Shown in pieces: positions 1 to 8,310 of a DNA stretch of 45,877 bases. Position numbers and translations under genes: made by a program. Position 1 is the first letter of the stretch, and every line of letters begins with the position of its first letter. The notes beneath the pieces were generated by a model. The model saw only the letters and a program-made list of their open reading frames with translations, was not told where the DNA came from and searched no databases. The stretch covers positions 1-45,877 of the forward strand of contig JAIYBU010000128.1 of the NCBI GenBank assembly GCA_027488335.1, written 5' to 3'. The DNA is from Cytophagaceae bacterium (GTDB lineage Bacteria; Bacteroidota; Bacteroidia; Cytophagales; Spirosomataceae).

Positions 1-219
1 TAATATTGTTTTATAAATTGGTCTTATAAGAATTCGGTCGTAAATATAAGTAAAGATGATTTTCTACAAAATCAAATTTTGTATTATTTCAAAACTACAC
101 ATAATTAGTGTTAAAAATGATAAAATTTTAATATATTTTCTGTTTTCATTTAAAATATTCATAAAATTTTGTGTGTTTTGTACCCAAGTTTAATTTTTAT
201 ACTTTTCGTGTTAATTCTG
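1..219. other. AT-rich leader region upstream of lpxH
   Basis: I see no gene, RNA or clear promoter here. The stretch is strongly A+T-rich. The reading frame of lpxH extends back to a GTG at 169, but those 17 extra residues are a hydrophobic run not expected of this enzyme, so I treat 169-219 as non-coding. Confidence 0.5.
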
Positions 220-987
220 ATGAATCGCATTATACCCGCAGGAAAAAAAATATACTTTGCTTCTGACTTTCATTTGGGTGCTCCATCGCACGCCGAAAGC
301 CTCATCCGTGAAAAACGAATCATTAATTGGCTCGAAAACATTCGCCACGATGCCGAAGTAATATTTTTGGTGGGTGATTTATTTGATTTTTGGCACGAAT
401 ATAAGTACGTTGTGCCAAAAGGTTTTGTACGTTTTTTTGGAAAATTAGCCGAATTGTCGGATGCTGGTATTGAAATAGTTGTCTTTTTGGGCAATCGTGA
501 TATGTGGATGACCGATTATTTTGAAACCGAACTAAACATTCGTACGATTCGCCGACCACAGGTTTTTACTTTTAATAGCAAAACTTTTTATGTAGGTCAC
601 GGCGACGGTCTCGGTGCTGACGATGTTGGTTATAAGTTATTAAAAGTGGTTTTTGAGGGAAAAATCCCTCGATTTCTTTTCGGTAGAGTGATGCACCCAA
701 ATCTCGGAATGTTGCTCGGACAAATCTGGACAAAAAATAGTTGGAAGAAAAAACGTAAACCCGAAATGTTTTTGGGCGAGGAGCGTGAGCATTTAGTACA
801 ATATTCAAAAGAAATCGAAGCCAAAGCCCATCATGATTTTTATGTTTTCGGACACCGACACACCATGGCTGAGATGAACATTACGGCTACTGCACGCTAC
901 ATTAACCTCGGTGATTGGATTTGGCACAATAGTTATGCAGTTTTTGATGGCGAAACCATGCAGTTAGTTACTTATCAATCAAAATAA
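220..987 (+). CDS. lpxH: UDP-2,3-diacylglucosamine diphosphatase
   Basis: Calcineurin-like metallophosphoesterase of 255 residues. It hydrolyses UDP-2,3-diacylglucosamine to lipid X and UMP at the inner face of the cytoplasmic membrane, in the Raetz pathway of lipid A synthesis. The full metal-binding motif series is visible: SDFHLG (D16, H18), GDLFDFW, GNRDMW, GHGDGLG and FGHRHTMA. The order and spacing fit the LpxH/LpxH2 group rather than generic phosphodiesterases. I chose the ATG at 220 because homologs begin close to the first metal motif; an upstream GTG at 169 would add a hydrophobic tail. It converges on the next gene with a 7-bp gap and no terminator between them. Confidence 0.9.
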   Translation: MNRIIPAGKKIYFASDFHLGAPSHAESLIREKRIINWLENIRHDAEVIFLVGDLFDFWHEYKYVVPKGFVRFFGKLAELSDAGIEIVVFLGNRDMWMTDYFETELNIRTIRRPQVFTFNSKTFYVGHGDGLGADDVGYKLLKVVFEGKIPRFLFGRVMHPNLGMLLGQIWTKNSWKKKRKPEMFLGEEREHLVQYSKEIEAKAHHDFYVFGHRHTMAEMNITATARYINLGDWIWHNSYAVFDGETMQLVTYQSK

Positions 988-994
988 ACGAAGT

Positions 995-1786
995 TTAAGC
1001 AAAAATAGTAGCTTTTTTCTCCATCAATGTATTATTCAGAATATTGAGTTGAGTGGCTTCCTTGAAAGTTTTTAGTTTGAAAGCCTGTTTTATGCTTTCG
1101 AGTTGGGCGAGACTATGGCAGTCTGACCCTAAAAAAGCTATCAGTTTTTTATTAATGAGTAATTCGGCCACCTCTTGTACTTGTTTTGAATAATACCCCG
1201 TCAGCGAGCCAATATTTACTTGAAAAAGTGCACCATTAAAAGCTAAACGATTGATTACTTCTACATCATTGAGGTTCACATAGCGTTCGGGGTGAGCCAA
1301 CACAGGTGTATAACCTGCTTGTTTGATTTTAATAACTGCTTCAAGAATATAAGAAGCTTTAGTAATAAAAGAAGCCTCGAAAAGTAGGTGTTTTTTGCTT
1401 CCGCCAAAAGTCAAAACCTCTCGACGTTCGATGAGTCTGAATAATTCATCTTCTAAGTAATATTCTGCAGCGGCTTCTAACTCAATAGGAATATTTCTAC
1501 TTTTCAGTACATTTCGGAGGGTTTGGAGCGATTGTAGGATATTTTCGGGAGTATTATTATAATAGCCTGACATTACGTGGGGAGTAGCAATAATCTTGCG
1601 ATACCCCATTGCATACATTTCTTTAATTATTTCGATGCTCTGCTCAATATCTACTGGGCCGTCATCGAGTTGTGGTAATATATGAGCGTGAACATCAACA
1701 GTCAAGTCAAGTACATGAGTTTCATTGCTCGATACGTCTCTCTTGAAGATGGACTCAAACATTAAGGAAAGTTTATTCTTTGGCAT
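995..1786 (-). CDS. CpsB/YwqE-type PHP-domain tyrosine phosphatase
   Basis: PHP-superfamily metal-dependent phosphatase, 263 residues. Relatives (CpsB, CapC, YwqE) dephosphorylate bacterial tyrosine kinases that control capsule or exopolysaccharide export. The visible metal motifs are DVHAHILPQLDDGP near residue 31, ATPHVMSGYYN, LAHPERY and LGSDCHS near the C-terminus. No cognate BY-kinase is in the window, although a dTDP-rhamnose gene lies just upstream on the same strand. An internal ATG (MFESIFKR) at 1762 is an alternative start. The substrate is inferred from the family only. Confidence 0.85.
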   Translation of the reverse strand: MPKNKLSLMFESIFKRDVSSNETHVLDLTVDVHAHILPQLDDGPVDIEQSIEIIKEMYAMGYRKIIATPHVMSGYYNNTPENILQSLQTLRNVLKSRNIPIELEAAAEYYLEDELFRLIERREVLTFGGSKKHLLFEASFITKASYILEAVIKIKQAGYTPVLAHPERYVNLNDVEVINRLAFNGALFQVNIGSLTGYYSKQVQEVAELLINKKLIAFLGSDCHSLAQLESIKQAFKLKTFKEATQLNILNNTLMEKKATIFA

Positions 1787-1893
1787 ATGTAGGATTCAAT
1801 CAAAGCAGTCTAAACGTCTTAGTCTGCGATATATTTCTGGTGTTCCAAGACCATGCCAAATGTATCCACTTATTACATAAATTATTACATAAA

Positions 1894-1923
1894 AATAGCA
1901 AGCGGTATCAATTGCTTGCTATT
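1894..1923 (-). terminator. Rho-independent terminator of rfbC
   Basis: Perfect 10-bp inverted repeat (AATAGCAAGC / GCTTGCTATT) with a 10-base loop. On the minus strand it is followed directly by a short T run. It lies 60 bp past the rfbC stop and before the PHP phosphatase gene, so the two genes are probably separate transcripts. Confidence 0.7.
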
Positions 1924-1982
1924 CAATATTTTAAAAAAAAACATTGGTCGATAATATCGAAATTGGTACAATTTGTGATAAA

Positions 1983-2531
1983 TTAGCTTCCTTTAATTTG
2001 ACTAAGTAAATCTCTAAAATTTGGCAGTTCTAAATCTTTTTCTGAGACATTCGGACGCTCAATTCCCCAATCAATATTCAATTCAGTGTCATTCCAAATA
2101 ATGCCTCCTTCTGAAGCCTTATTGTAATTATTTGTGCATTTATACGAGAAAATAGAATCTTCGAGGGCGGCAAAGCCATGAGCAAAGCCTTCGGGTACAT
2201 AAACCATGTTTTGAAGTGTTGCATCCAATATAAACTTCTCATATTTACCAAAAGTTGGAGAGTCTGGACGAATATCGACTGCTACATCAACGACTTTTCC
2301 TGTAATTACTCTCACCAGTTTGCCTTGGGCAAAAGGCGAGTGCTGAAAGTGAAGCCCACGCAAAACCCCAGCCGTAGAAAATGACTGATTATCTTGCACA
2401 AACTGAAAAGGAATACCATTTTGGGCAAAAATATCGTATCGATAAGATTCAAAAAAGTGCCCACGGGCATCGCCAAAGATTCTTGGAAATATTTCAATTA
2501 GTCCTTCAATACTTGTTGTTCTAAACTCCAT
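1983..2531 (-). CDS. rfbC: dTDP-4-dehydrorhamnose 3,5-epimerase
   Basis: Cupin-fold epimerase of 182 residues, the normal length for RmlC/RfbC. It converts dTDP-4-keto-6-deoxy-glucose to dTDP-4-keto-rhamnose in dTDP-L-rhamnose synthesis for surface polysaccharide. Visible motifs include the ARGHFFESYR segment near the N-terminus, GVLRGLHFQ with the catalytic His, GKVVDVAVDIRPDSPTFGKY and PEGFAHGF. The other rml genes are not in the window. A TACTTTTG element about 85 bp upstream on the minus strand could be its promoter, and a strong hairpin follows the gene. Confidence 0.93.
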   Translation of the reverse strand: MEFRTTSIEGLIEIFPRIFGDARGHFFESYRYDIFAQNGIPFQFVQDNQSFSTAGVLRGLHFQHSPFAQGKLVRVITGKVVDVAVDIRPDSPTFGKYEKFILDATLQNMVYVPEGFAHGFAALEDSIFSYKCTNNYNKASEGGIIWNDTELNIDWGIERPNVSEKDLELPNFRDLLSQIKGS

Positions 2532-2616
2532 TATTGAGTAATAATTTTAAAATAGGAAAGCCAACATTGCAATCAATTAGTTAGATAATTGACTTTTTCT
2601 AAGGTTAAAGAATATA

Positions 2617-2624
2617 CAAAAGTA
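2617..2624 (-). promoter_or_regulatory. Candidate Bacteroidota -7 element for rfbC
   Basis: TACTTTTG on the minus strand matches the TAnnTTTG -7 consensus of the Bacteroidota primary sigma factor. I see no convincing -33 TTG at the right distance, so the call rests on the -7 box and its position upstream of rfbC. Confidence 0.4.
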
Positions 2625-2704
2625 GTATTTACTAAATAAAATCGTATTATTTTTCTAATTAAATCGTATAATTTATAGAAATTTGTCTCAAAAAATAGCA
2701 AATA

Positions 2705-3565
2705 ATGACAAAACAACAGCTTTTCGAGCAAATTACTCAAAAACACTCTTATTTGTGTGTTGGTCTTGATACCGATATCAAAAAGATACCTTCACATTTA
2801 CTCAAGGAGAAAGACCCTATTTTTGAATTTAACCGTCAGATTATAGACGCAACCGCCGATTTTGCTGTTGCATATAAGCCAAATATTGCTTTTTATGAGG
2901 CATTGGGAGCAAAAGGCTGGGAAAGTTTACAACGCACGATTGAGTATATTCCGCAGCAATGCTTTACGATTGCTGATGCCAAGCGTGGCGACATTGGCAA
3001 TACGTCGGGACTTTATGCTCGTACATTTTTCGACAAATCCTCTTCGGGATTGGATTTTGATTCGGTAACGGTTGCCCCCTATATGGGAAGTGATTCGGTG
3101 ATGCCTTTCTTAGAATTTGAAGGAAAATGGGTAATTCTTTTGGCTCTAACATCAAATGCAGGTGGCGATGATTTTCAGCAATTATCAGTTTACAGTCAAC
3201 AGTCAACAGTTGGTAGTGTTCAACAACCAGTAACCAGTCTTTACGAACAAGTAATTTTGACCTCGCAAAAATGGGCTGATAGCGAACGAATGATGTATGT
3301 GGTTGGTGCAACAAAAGCTGATAAATTATTAAAAATTAGAGAGGTTGCTCCTGAGCATTTTTTGCTTGTTCCAGGTGTTGGAGCTCAAGGCGGTAGTTTA
3401 GAAGAGGTTTCAAAATATGGTATGAACAAGCAATGTGGCTTGTTAGTAAACTCTTCGAGAGCCATTATTTATGCTGCTTCGGGTAAAGATTTTGCACAAG
3501 TTGCAGCCAAAGAAGCCCAAACCGTACAGCAGGAAATGGAGAAGTATTTACAGATGTATTTGTAA
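2705..3565 (+). CDS. pyrF: Orotidine 5'-phosphate decarboxylase, type 2
   Basis: TIM-barrel enzyme that decarboxylates OMP to UMP, the last step of de novo pyrimidine synthesis. Type-2 signatures are visible: YLCVGLDTD near the start, [11 protein letters not shown], the catalytic [10 protein letters not shown] motif, and VPGVGAQGG near the phosphate site. At 286 residues it is about a dozen longer than usual for this subfamily. The extra length falls at residues about 160-180 ([20 protein letters not shown]), which is encoded by a degenerate 7-bp tandem repeat at 3186-3241. The repeat keeps the frame open. The insertion lies between ALTSN and LYEQVI, at a surface loop of the barrel, so activity is plausibly retained. 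Confidence 0.93.
   Translation: MTKQQLFEQITQKHSYLCVGLDTDIKKIPSHLLKEKDPIFEFNRQIIDATADFAVAYKPNIAFYEALGAKGWESLQRTIEYIPQQCFTIADAKRGDIGNTSGLYARTFFDKSSSGLDFDSVTVAPYMGSDSVMPFLEFEGKWVILLALTSNAGGDDFQQLSVYSQQSTVGSVQQPVTSLYEQVILTSQKWADSERMMYVVGATKADKLLKIREVAPEHFLLVPGVGAQGGSLEEVSKYGMNKQCGLLVNSSRAIIYAASGKDFAQVAAKEAQTVQQEMEKYLQMYL
3186..3241 (+). repeat. Degenerate 7-bp tandem repeat inside pyrF
   Basis: Eight successive heptamers can be read: CAGTTTA, CAGTCAA, CAGTCAA, CAGTTGG, TAGTGTT, CAACAAC, CAGTAAC, CAGTCTT. The first four are the clearest. The block coincides with the extra segment of PyrF. A 56-bp length is not a multiple of three, so neighbouring bases must have been gained or lost to keep the frame. 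Confidence 0.65.
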
Positions 3566-3573
3566 TTTGTTTT

Positions 3574-3620
3574 ACAATTTTCCAAATTGTTTTCACAAGA
3601 CGGGCAATTTGGAAAATTGT
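3574..3620. terminator. 16-bp perfect inverted repeat after pyrF
   Basis: Arms ACAATTTTCCAAATTG (3574-3589) and CAATTTGGAAAATTGT (3605-3620) pair perfectly around a 15-base loop. The repeat starts 9 bp after the pyrF stop and ends 20 bp before the DUF2851 gene. There is no long T run, so it may act as a weak terminator, an RNA-stabilising hairpin or a mobile-repeat remnant. Confidence 0.55.
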
Positions 3621-3640
3621 GTTATTAAGTTATTATAAAA

Positions 3641-4912
3641 ATGAACGAAGCATTTCTACACTATCTTTGGCAATTCCAACAGTTTGATAAGTCGAACTTA
3701 CAAACGGTGTCTGGTGAAAAGATTTCTGTGCTAAAAACAGGTCTTCTAAACACCGATGCTGGGCCTGATTTTGTAAATGCTCGACTTCAAATCAATGAAA
3801 TTGAATGGGTCGGAAATGTAGAAATTCATATAAAATCATCTGATTGGCAGCTTCATAAACACCAATACAATGAAGCCTATAATAATGTAATTTTGCACCT
3901 TGTTTGGGAAAATGACCAAGCCATTACTCGGCAAGATGGCAGCTTGATTCCAACACTTGAATTGAAATCAATAACAGATATTCAATTTCTTGACAAATAT
4001 CAGTATTTAATTGCTAATCAGGCGATAATTCCGTGTAAAGAGCAGTTTTTGGAGGTTTCAGATTTATCGAAATTTGCAATTTTAGATAAAGTTTTGGCGA
4101 AGCGTTTACAACAAAAAGCCCAAATCGTTGAGCAACTTTTTGAACAAAATAATGGAGATTGGGAAGAAACAGCTTATCAACTTTTAGCTCGAAATTTTGG
4201 TTTTAAACTCAATTCGGAAACATTTTTGAGATTAGCCCAAAATCTACCTTTGAAGGTTTTGCAGAAGCACCGAGATAATCTTACTCAAATCGAAGCGATG
4301 TTGTTTGGGCAAGCAGGTTTGATTGTAAATGTTGACGAATATTCAGGAAAGTTGAGTCAAGAGTATGATTTTTTTACAGCAAAATTTTCTTTAAAACCTA
4401 CTCAATTAAGGTTGCACGAATGGAAGTTTTTGCGTACTCGACCCGCCAATTTTCCGACTATTCGTCTTGCACAGTTAGCAAAACTTATTACCCAACAACA
4501 AAGTTTCTTCTCGCTTTTTACCCAAACCAGTTCGATTGAGGACTTACGTAATACATTAATAATTGAGCAAGCAGCTTACTGGCAAGACCATTATAATTTC
4601 GGGAAAGTTGCCCATAAGAAATTAGTTGGATTGGGGCGAGATTCTATCAATAATATTTTGATAAATACAGTTATTCCACTCTTGGCTTGCTATTCTGAAA
4701 AAATTGATAATCAAGAGCTTATGGCAAGGTGTATATTTTTTTTGGAAGCACTCCCAGCCGAAAAAAATTATATAACCGAAATGTGGGAGGGCTTAGGGCT
4801 GAACATAAAAACAGCATTTGATTCGCAAGCAAGCATCGAACTTTATAATAATTTCTGCAAACAAAAGCGTTGTTTGCAATGCAATGTAGGGATTGAGATT
4901 TTGAGAAAATGA
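3641..4912 (+). CDS. DUF2851 family protein
   Basis: 423-residue protein matching the DUF2851 family, which is widespread and almost confined to Bacteroidota. Recognisable segments are the N-terminal LHYLWQFQQFD and the LLNTDAGPDFVNARLQI stretch followed by WVGNVEIHIKSSDW and VILHLVWEND, which form the family hallmark. The C-terminus carries a CxxC-like cluster (KQKRCLQCNVG). No signal peptide or membrane segment is seen, so it is probably cytoplasmic. The N-terminal part resembles a restriction-endonuclease-like beta core, but I cannot assign catalysis. It is separated from pyrF by a perfect hairpin and ends in a shared convergent terminator. Confidence 0.8.
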   Translation: MNEAFLHYLWQFQQFDKSNLQTVSGEKISVLKTGLLNTDAGPDFVNARLQINEIEWVGNVEIHIKSSDWQLHKHQYNEAYNNVILHLVWENDQAITRQDGSLIPTLELKSITDIQFLDKYQYLIANQAIIPCKEQFLEVSDLSKFAILDKVLAKRLQQKAQIVEQLFEQNNGDWEETAYQLLARNFGFKLNSETFLRLAQNLPLKVLQKHRDNLTQIEAMLFGQAGLIVNVDEYSGKLSQEYDFFTAKFSLKPTQLRLHEWKFLRTRPANFPTIRLAQLAKLITQQQSFFSLFTQTSSIEDLRNTLIIEQAAYWQDHYNFGKVAHKKLVGLGRDSINNILINTVIPLLACYSEKIDNQELMARCIFFLEALPAEKNYITEMWEGLGLNIKTAFDSQASIELYNNFCKQKRCLQCNVGIEILRK

Positions 4913-4916
4913 AAGA

Positions 4917-4957
4917 CTGAAAGTGAAAAGTTGTTATAATATACTTTTCACTTTCAG
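4917..4957. terminator. Bidirectional terminator between convergent genes
   Basis: Perfect 15-bp inverted repeat, CTGAAAGTGAAAAGT (4917-4931) and ACTTTTCACTTTCAG (4943-4957), with an 11-base loop. It sits between the ends of the DUF2851 gene (+) and the small membrane protein gene (-), and so can serve both transcripts. The left arm also shows an 8-bp period (TGAAAGAC, TGAAAGTG). Confidence 0.7.
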
Positions 4958-4966
4958 CCTTCGCTA

Positions 4967-5173
4967 CTAAGTACGATTTACCATCGAAATGCCCGAAACT
5001 AAAAGAATCAAACCCAATACTGCTGGGGCGATTTTTCTTGCTCCCTTGACGGTTAATCCCATGACGGTATCATCAGCCGACATAAAGGCGATACAAGCAA
5101 ATAATAATAATAATAAACCAATTCCAGCTAAAATTCCGCCGAGCATTCTTTTAAATTTTGTTCCGTCGTTCAT
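4967..5173 (-). CDS. Small two-helix membrane protein
   Basis: 68 residues with two hydrophobic helices (about residues 11-31 and 48-65) joined by a short polar loop (MSADDTVMGLTVKGARK). I do not recognise a family. Its ATG overlaps the stop of the CCA-enzyme gene by 4 bp (ATGA), which is the main support for it being a real, translationally coupled gene. It is the last gene before a strong shared terminator. Confidence 0.7.
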   Translation of the reverse strand: MNDGTKFKRMLGGILAGIGLLLLLFACIAFMSADDTVMGLTVKGARKIAPAVLGLILLVSGISMVNRT

Positions 5174-6657
5174 TCTTTATCTTCGAGTTTAGGTTTTTCT
5201 AAAATATGTTTAATTTCTTCTCTGTTTTTCACAGGTTTCAAATTCAATTTTTCACCTTCTTTCAGGACATAATCAAAAGATGGTTCAAATTCGTTTGGAA
5301 TGATTCCTTCCAAAACGGCTTCTCGCAAAGCCAGTTTTATTGTTCCGACTTCTTTTGATGGCTTCAAATCAAAAACTTCCATAATTATCTCGCCCGTAAT
5401 TACTGGCTGAAAATTACGAAGTTTATCTTTTTCTTCCAACTCAACGAGCATCTCTTCTACTTTATCGAAATTAGCGAGGTATTTTCTAACCTTATTTGGG
5501 TCTTTGGAAGTAATATCGGCTCGGCACAAAATCATCAAATATTCCAAATCTTCACCCGCTTCAAACAATAATCTACGTAATGCCGAATCGGTGATGCTTT
5601 CTTTGGCTAAAGCAATTGGACGAAGGTGTAAGCGAACCAATTTTTTCACCATTCGCATTTTTCCATCAAGTGGTAGCTTCAGTTTTCGGAAAATTTGTGG
5701 AGTCATTTTTCCGCCTAATTCTTCGTGTCCGTGAAACGACCAGCCGATTTTTGGATGAAAACGTTTGGTTGCTGGCTTAGCAATATCGTGCAAAATGGCC
5801 GCCCAACGTAACCATAAATCATTCGATTTAACTGCTACATTATCAAGAACTTGCAATGTATGATAAAAATTGTCTTTATGCCCTTTACCGTCTTGGGTTT
5901 CTACGCCTTGCAACTCACAAAACTCTGGGAAGATGATTTGCAGCAAACCTGTATAAAACAACAATTTGAACCCATAAGAGGGTATTTTCGATAATACGAT
6001 TTTATTCAGCTCATCCGTAATTCGTTCTTGCGAAACAATACTGATTCGGTCTTTCATGGCAGTTATTGCATCGAAAGTTTTGCCATCAATATCAAAACCA
6101 AGTTGCGAGGCAAAACGCACGGCACGCATCATGCGAAGCGGGTCATCAGAAAACGTAATTTCAGGTTCGAGTGGCGTGCGAATCAATTTTCGTTTAATGT
6201 CCTCTACACCGTTGAACGGGTCAATTAACTCACCGTAATTTTTAACATTTAATGAAATACCGAGAGCATTAATCGTAAAATCTCGACGATTTTGGTCGTC
6301 TTCGAGCGTTCCGTCTTCTACCAATGGCTTGCGAGAATCGTGTCGATAGGATTCTCGTCTTGCTCCGACAAACTCTATCTCAATATCACCCGATTTGATT
6401 TGTGCTGTTCCGAAATTTTTAAAAAAACTGACGTAAACGTGTTCTTGTCCTTTCTGAGTTTCAAGGTTTTTTGCTACTTTTTCGGCTAATTCGATGCCAC
6501 TTCCCACACAAACAACATCAATGTCTTTGTTTGGGCGGTTTAATATAAGGTCACGAACATATCCACCAATCACATACGCATCGACATTTATTTCGGCTGC
6601 CGAGCGTGCAATTAATTCAAAAATTGGTTCGTTTTGTAAGTTTTCTTTGAAATTCAT
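5170..6657 (-). CDS. cca: CCA tRNA nucleotidyltransferase with HD domain
   Basis: 495-residue class II nucleotidyltransferase that adds or repairs the 3' CCA end of tRNAs. The N-terminal catalytic motif GGYVRDLILNRPNKDIDVV lies near residue 32, with the paired acidic residues DID. The RRDFTINAL motif follows, then DDPLRMMRAVRFASQLGF of the tRNA/poly(A)-polymerase family. A central HD phosphohydrolase domain is marked by WAAILHDIAKP. The C-terminus is charged. The gene starts 3 bp downstream of a 7-bp periodic repeat on its 5' side. It could in principle be a poly(A) polymerase, but the length and HD domain favour a CCA-adding enzyme. Confidence 0.88.
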   Translation of the reverse strand: MNFKENLQNEPIFELIARSAAEINVDAYVIGGYVRDLILNRPNKDIDVVCVGSGIELAEKVAKNLETQKGQEHVYVSFFKNFGTAQIKSGDIEIEFVGARRESYRHDSRKPLVEDGTLEDDQNRRDFTINALGISLNVKNYGELIDPFNGVEDIKRKLIRTPLEPEITFSDDPLRMMRAVRFASQLGFDIDGKTFDAITAMKDRISIVSQERITDELNKIVLSKIPSYGFKLLFYTGLLQIIFPEFCELQGVETQDGKGHKDNFYHTLQVLDNVAVKSNDLWLRWAAILHDIAKPATKRFHPKIGWSFHGHEELGGKMTPQIFRKLKLPLDGKMRMVKKLVRLHLRPIALAKESITDSALRRLLFEAGEDLEYLMILCRADITSKDPNKVRKYLANFDKVEEMLVELEEKDKLRNFQPVITGEIIMEVFDLKPSKEVGTIKLALREAVLEGIIPNEFEPSFDYVLKEGEKLNLKPVKNREEIKHILEKPKLEDKE

Positions 6658-6660
6658 TTA

Positions 6661-6688
6661 GTCGATGGTCAATGGACGACGGTCGATA
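6661..6688. repeat. 7-bp degenerate tandem repeat upstream of cca
   Basis: Four heptamers in succession: GTCGATG, GTCAATG, GACGACG, GTCGATA. They begin 3 bp upstream of the cca start codon. The period matches the repeat in pyrF and the one upstream of hlyIII, although the unit sequences differ. Confidence 0.55.
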
Positions 6689-6795
6689 ATTTTTACAAAC
6701 TGTTCTATAAAAGTACAAAGGTACAAAGGATTGAAGACCTAAACAATTTCAGTAAGAATATTGCGAAAAAGCTAAGGAAAACAAAGCAAAAAATG

Positions 6796-6803
6796 TACTT
6801 TTG
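6796..6803 (+). promoter_or_regulatory. Candidate -7 element of ndh
   Basis: TACTTTTG fits the Bacteroidota TAnnTTTG -7 box. It would leave a leader of about 155 bases that contains the hairpin at 6870-6890. No good -33 TTG is seen at 17-23 bp spacing, so this is tentative. Confidence 0.45.
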
Positions 6804-6869
6804 AAACCGATATGATAAGTCATTGAATCAATTCACTGGTTATTGGAATAAAGGAAAAATACAAAAAAT

Positions 6870-6890
6870 AAAACGATTTCAAATCGTTTT
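6870..6890. repeat. Short perfect hairpin in the ndh leader
   Basis: AAAACGATTT and AAATCGTTTT flank a single C (realistically an 8-bp stem with a 5-base loop). On the plus strand it is followed by ATAGTATCCCCCC and a run of seven T. On the minus strand it is followed by ATTTTTTG. It could be a terminator of antisense transcription or a leader element of ndh; its role is not settled. Confidence 0.5.
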
Positions 6891-6963
6891 ATAGTATCCC
6901 CCCTTTTTTTCTATTAGACAGTAATTTTAATCGCTATTTTCATCCAAAACATAAACTCAAAAC

Positions 6964-8241
6964 ATGACTCCAAATATTCCAGAAACTACCCAAACCCGTA
7001 TCGTGATTGTTGGTGCTGGTTTCGGTGGTTTAGCTCTTGCTCAAAAACTCGCCAAACACGATGTGCAAATTGTGTTGATTGATAAGAACAACTATCACCA
7101 ATTTCAGCCACTTTTTTATCAGGTTGCTATGGCTGGGCTTGAGCCAAGTTCGATTTCGTTTCCACTTCGTAAGATTTTTCAGCATAAAAAAAATGTACAT
7201 ATCCGAATCACGAAAGTGACCAAAGTAAACACCGAACAAAAAACCTTAGAAACAGAACTCGGCGAACTGAATTATGATTATTTGGTGATGGCAATGGGGG
7301 CAGATACCAATTTTTTTGGTATGGAAAATATTATTAAAAATGCCATGCCGATGAAGTCTGTTTCGGAAGCTATCTATCTGAGAAACAAGGTTTTACAAAA
7401 TCTCGAAGATGCCCTAACAGCTACTAACGCCGACACCCGTGAAGGTTTGATGAACATGGTTGTGGTCGGAACTGGGCCAACAGGGGTGGAGGTTTCGGGA
7501 ACGTTGGCTGAAATGAAACGCTTAATTTTGCCAAAAGATTATCCCGAATTGGATTTCAATCAGATGAAAATCTATTTGTTTGGTTCATCGCCCGAAGTGC
7601 TGGAAGTGATGTCGGATGAGGCCTCGGTAAAAAGTAAAGAATATCTTGAGCTTTTAGGTGTAATTGTGAGAAATGGGGTAAGAATCACAGATTTTGATGG
7701 AAAATATGCCTACACGCAAGAGGGCGAAAAAATCAGAACGAATAATGTGGTTTGGGCGGCAGGAATCAAAGGTAATTCGATTGAGGGTTTCCCGAAAGAA
7801 ATTTATGGCGGTGGTAATCGACTGAAAGTCAATGCTTTTAATCAGGTCGATGGTTTACCAAATGTTTTTGCCGTTGGTGATATCGCTTTGATGAATGGCG
7901 ACCCAAAATTCCCGAATGGACACCCACAAGTAGCACAACCTGCCATTCAGCAAGGTGAATTATTGGCTAAAAATCTTTTGAAAATCATGCGTAAAGAAGA
8001 GCCTGTAGGCTTTGAATACAAAGATTTAGGTTCGATGGCAACTGTTGGTAGGCATTTGGCGGTAGTTGATTTACCTTTTTGGAAATTCCAAGGTGCTTTT
8101 GCGTGGTATGTTTGGATGTTTGTGCATTTAATGGCCATTTTGGGCGTAAAAAACAAAGTAATGGTATTTATCAACTGGCTTTGGAATTATGTTACCTACG
8201 ACCAATCGTTGCGATTGATTATTAAGCCGAAAGTGAAATAG
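6964..8241 (+). CDS. ndh: Type II NADH dehydrogenase (NADH:quinone oxidoreductase)
   Basis: 425-residue FAD-dependent NDH-2. It transfers electrons from NADH to menaquinone without pumping protons. The N-terminal FAD Rossmann motif is IVIVGAGFGGLALAQKL (about residues 13-29). The NNYHQFQPLFYQVAMAGL segment is typical of NDH-2. A second, NAD-binding motif follows (MVVVGTGPTGVEVSGTLAE), and FAVGDIALM contacts FAD. The C-terminus has two hydrophobic or amphipathic segments (FAWYVWMFVHLMAILG and NKVMVFINWLWNYV), as expected for membrane attachment. menA later in the window makes its likely electron acceptor. Confidence 0.92.
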   Translation: MTPNIPETTQTRIVIVGAGFGGLALAQKLAKHDVQIVLIDKNNYHQFQPLFYQVAMAGLEPSSISFPLRKIFQHKKNVHIRITKVTKVNTEQKTLETELGELNYDYLVMAMGADTNFFGMENIIKNAMPMKSVSEAIYLRNKVLQNLEDALTATNADTREGLMNMVVVGTGPTGVEVSGTLAEMKRLILPKDYPELDFNQMKIYLFGSSPEVLEVMSDEASVKSKEYLELLGVIVRNGVRITDFDGKYAYTQEGEKIRTNNVVWAAGIKGNSIEGFPKEIYGGGNRLKVNAFNQVDGLPNVFAVGDIALMNGDPKFPNGHPQVAQPAIQQGELLAKNLLKIMRKEEPVGFEYKDLGSMATVGRHLAVVDLPFWKFQGAFAWYVWMFVHLMAILGVKNKVMVFINWLWNYVTYDQSLRLIIKPKVK

Positions 8242-8310
8242 GGTTTGTTGCTTACTTACCCGTTTTGATAGCGTATTTTAAAATGTTTTTTATGAACAAA
8301 GTTCTTAACT

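Larger units (their letters stand above)
6658..6963. other. Divergent intergenic region between cca and ndh
   Basis: This 306-bp gap holds three things, listed separately: heptamer repeats abutting the cca start, a TACTTTTG promoter box facing ndh, and a short perfect hairpin about 80 bp before ndh followed by a C6T7 run. No open frame of note is present. Confidence 0.6.

Noticed and set aside
169-219. N-terminal extension of LpxH from a GTG start
   Set aside because: The extra residues are hydrophobic and not expected in LpxH; the ATG at 220 fits the family.
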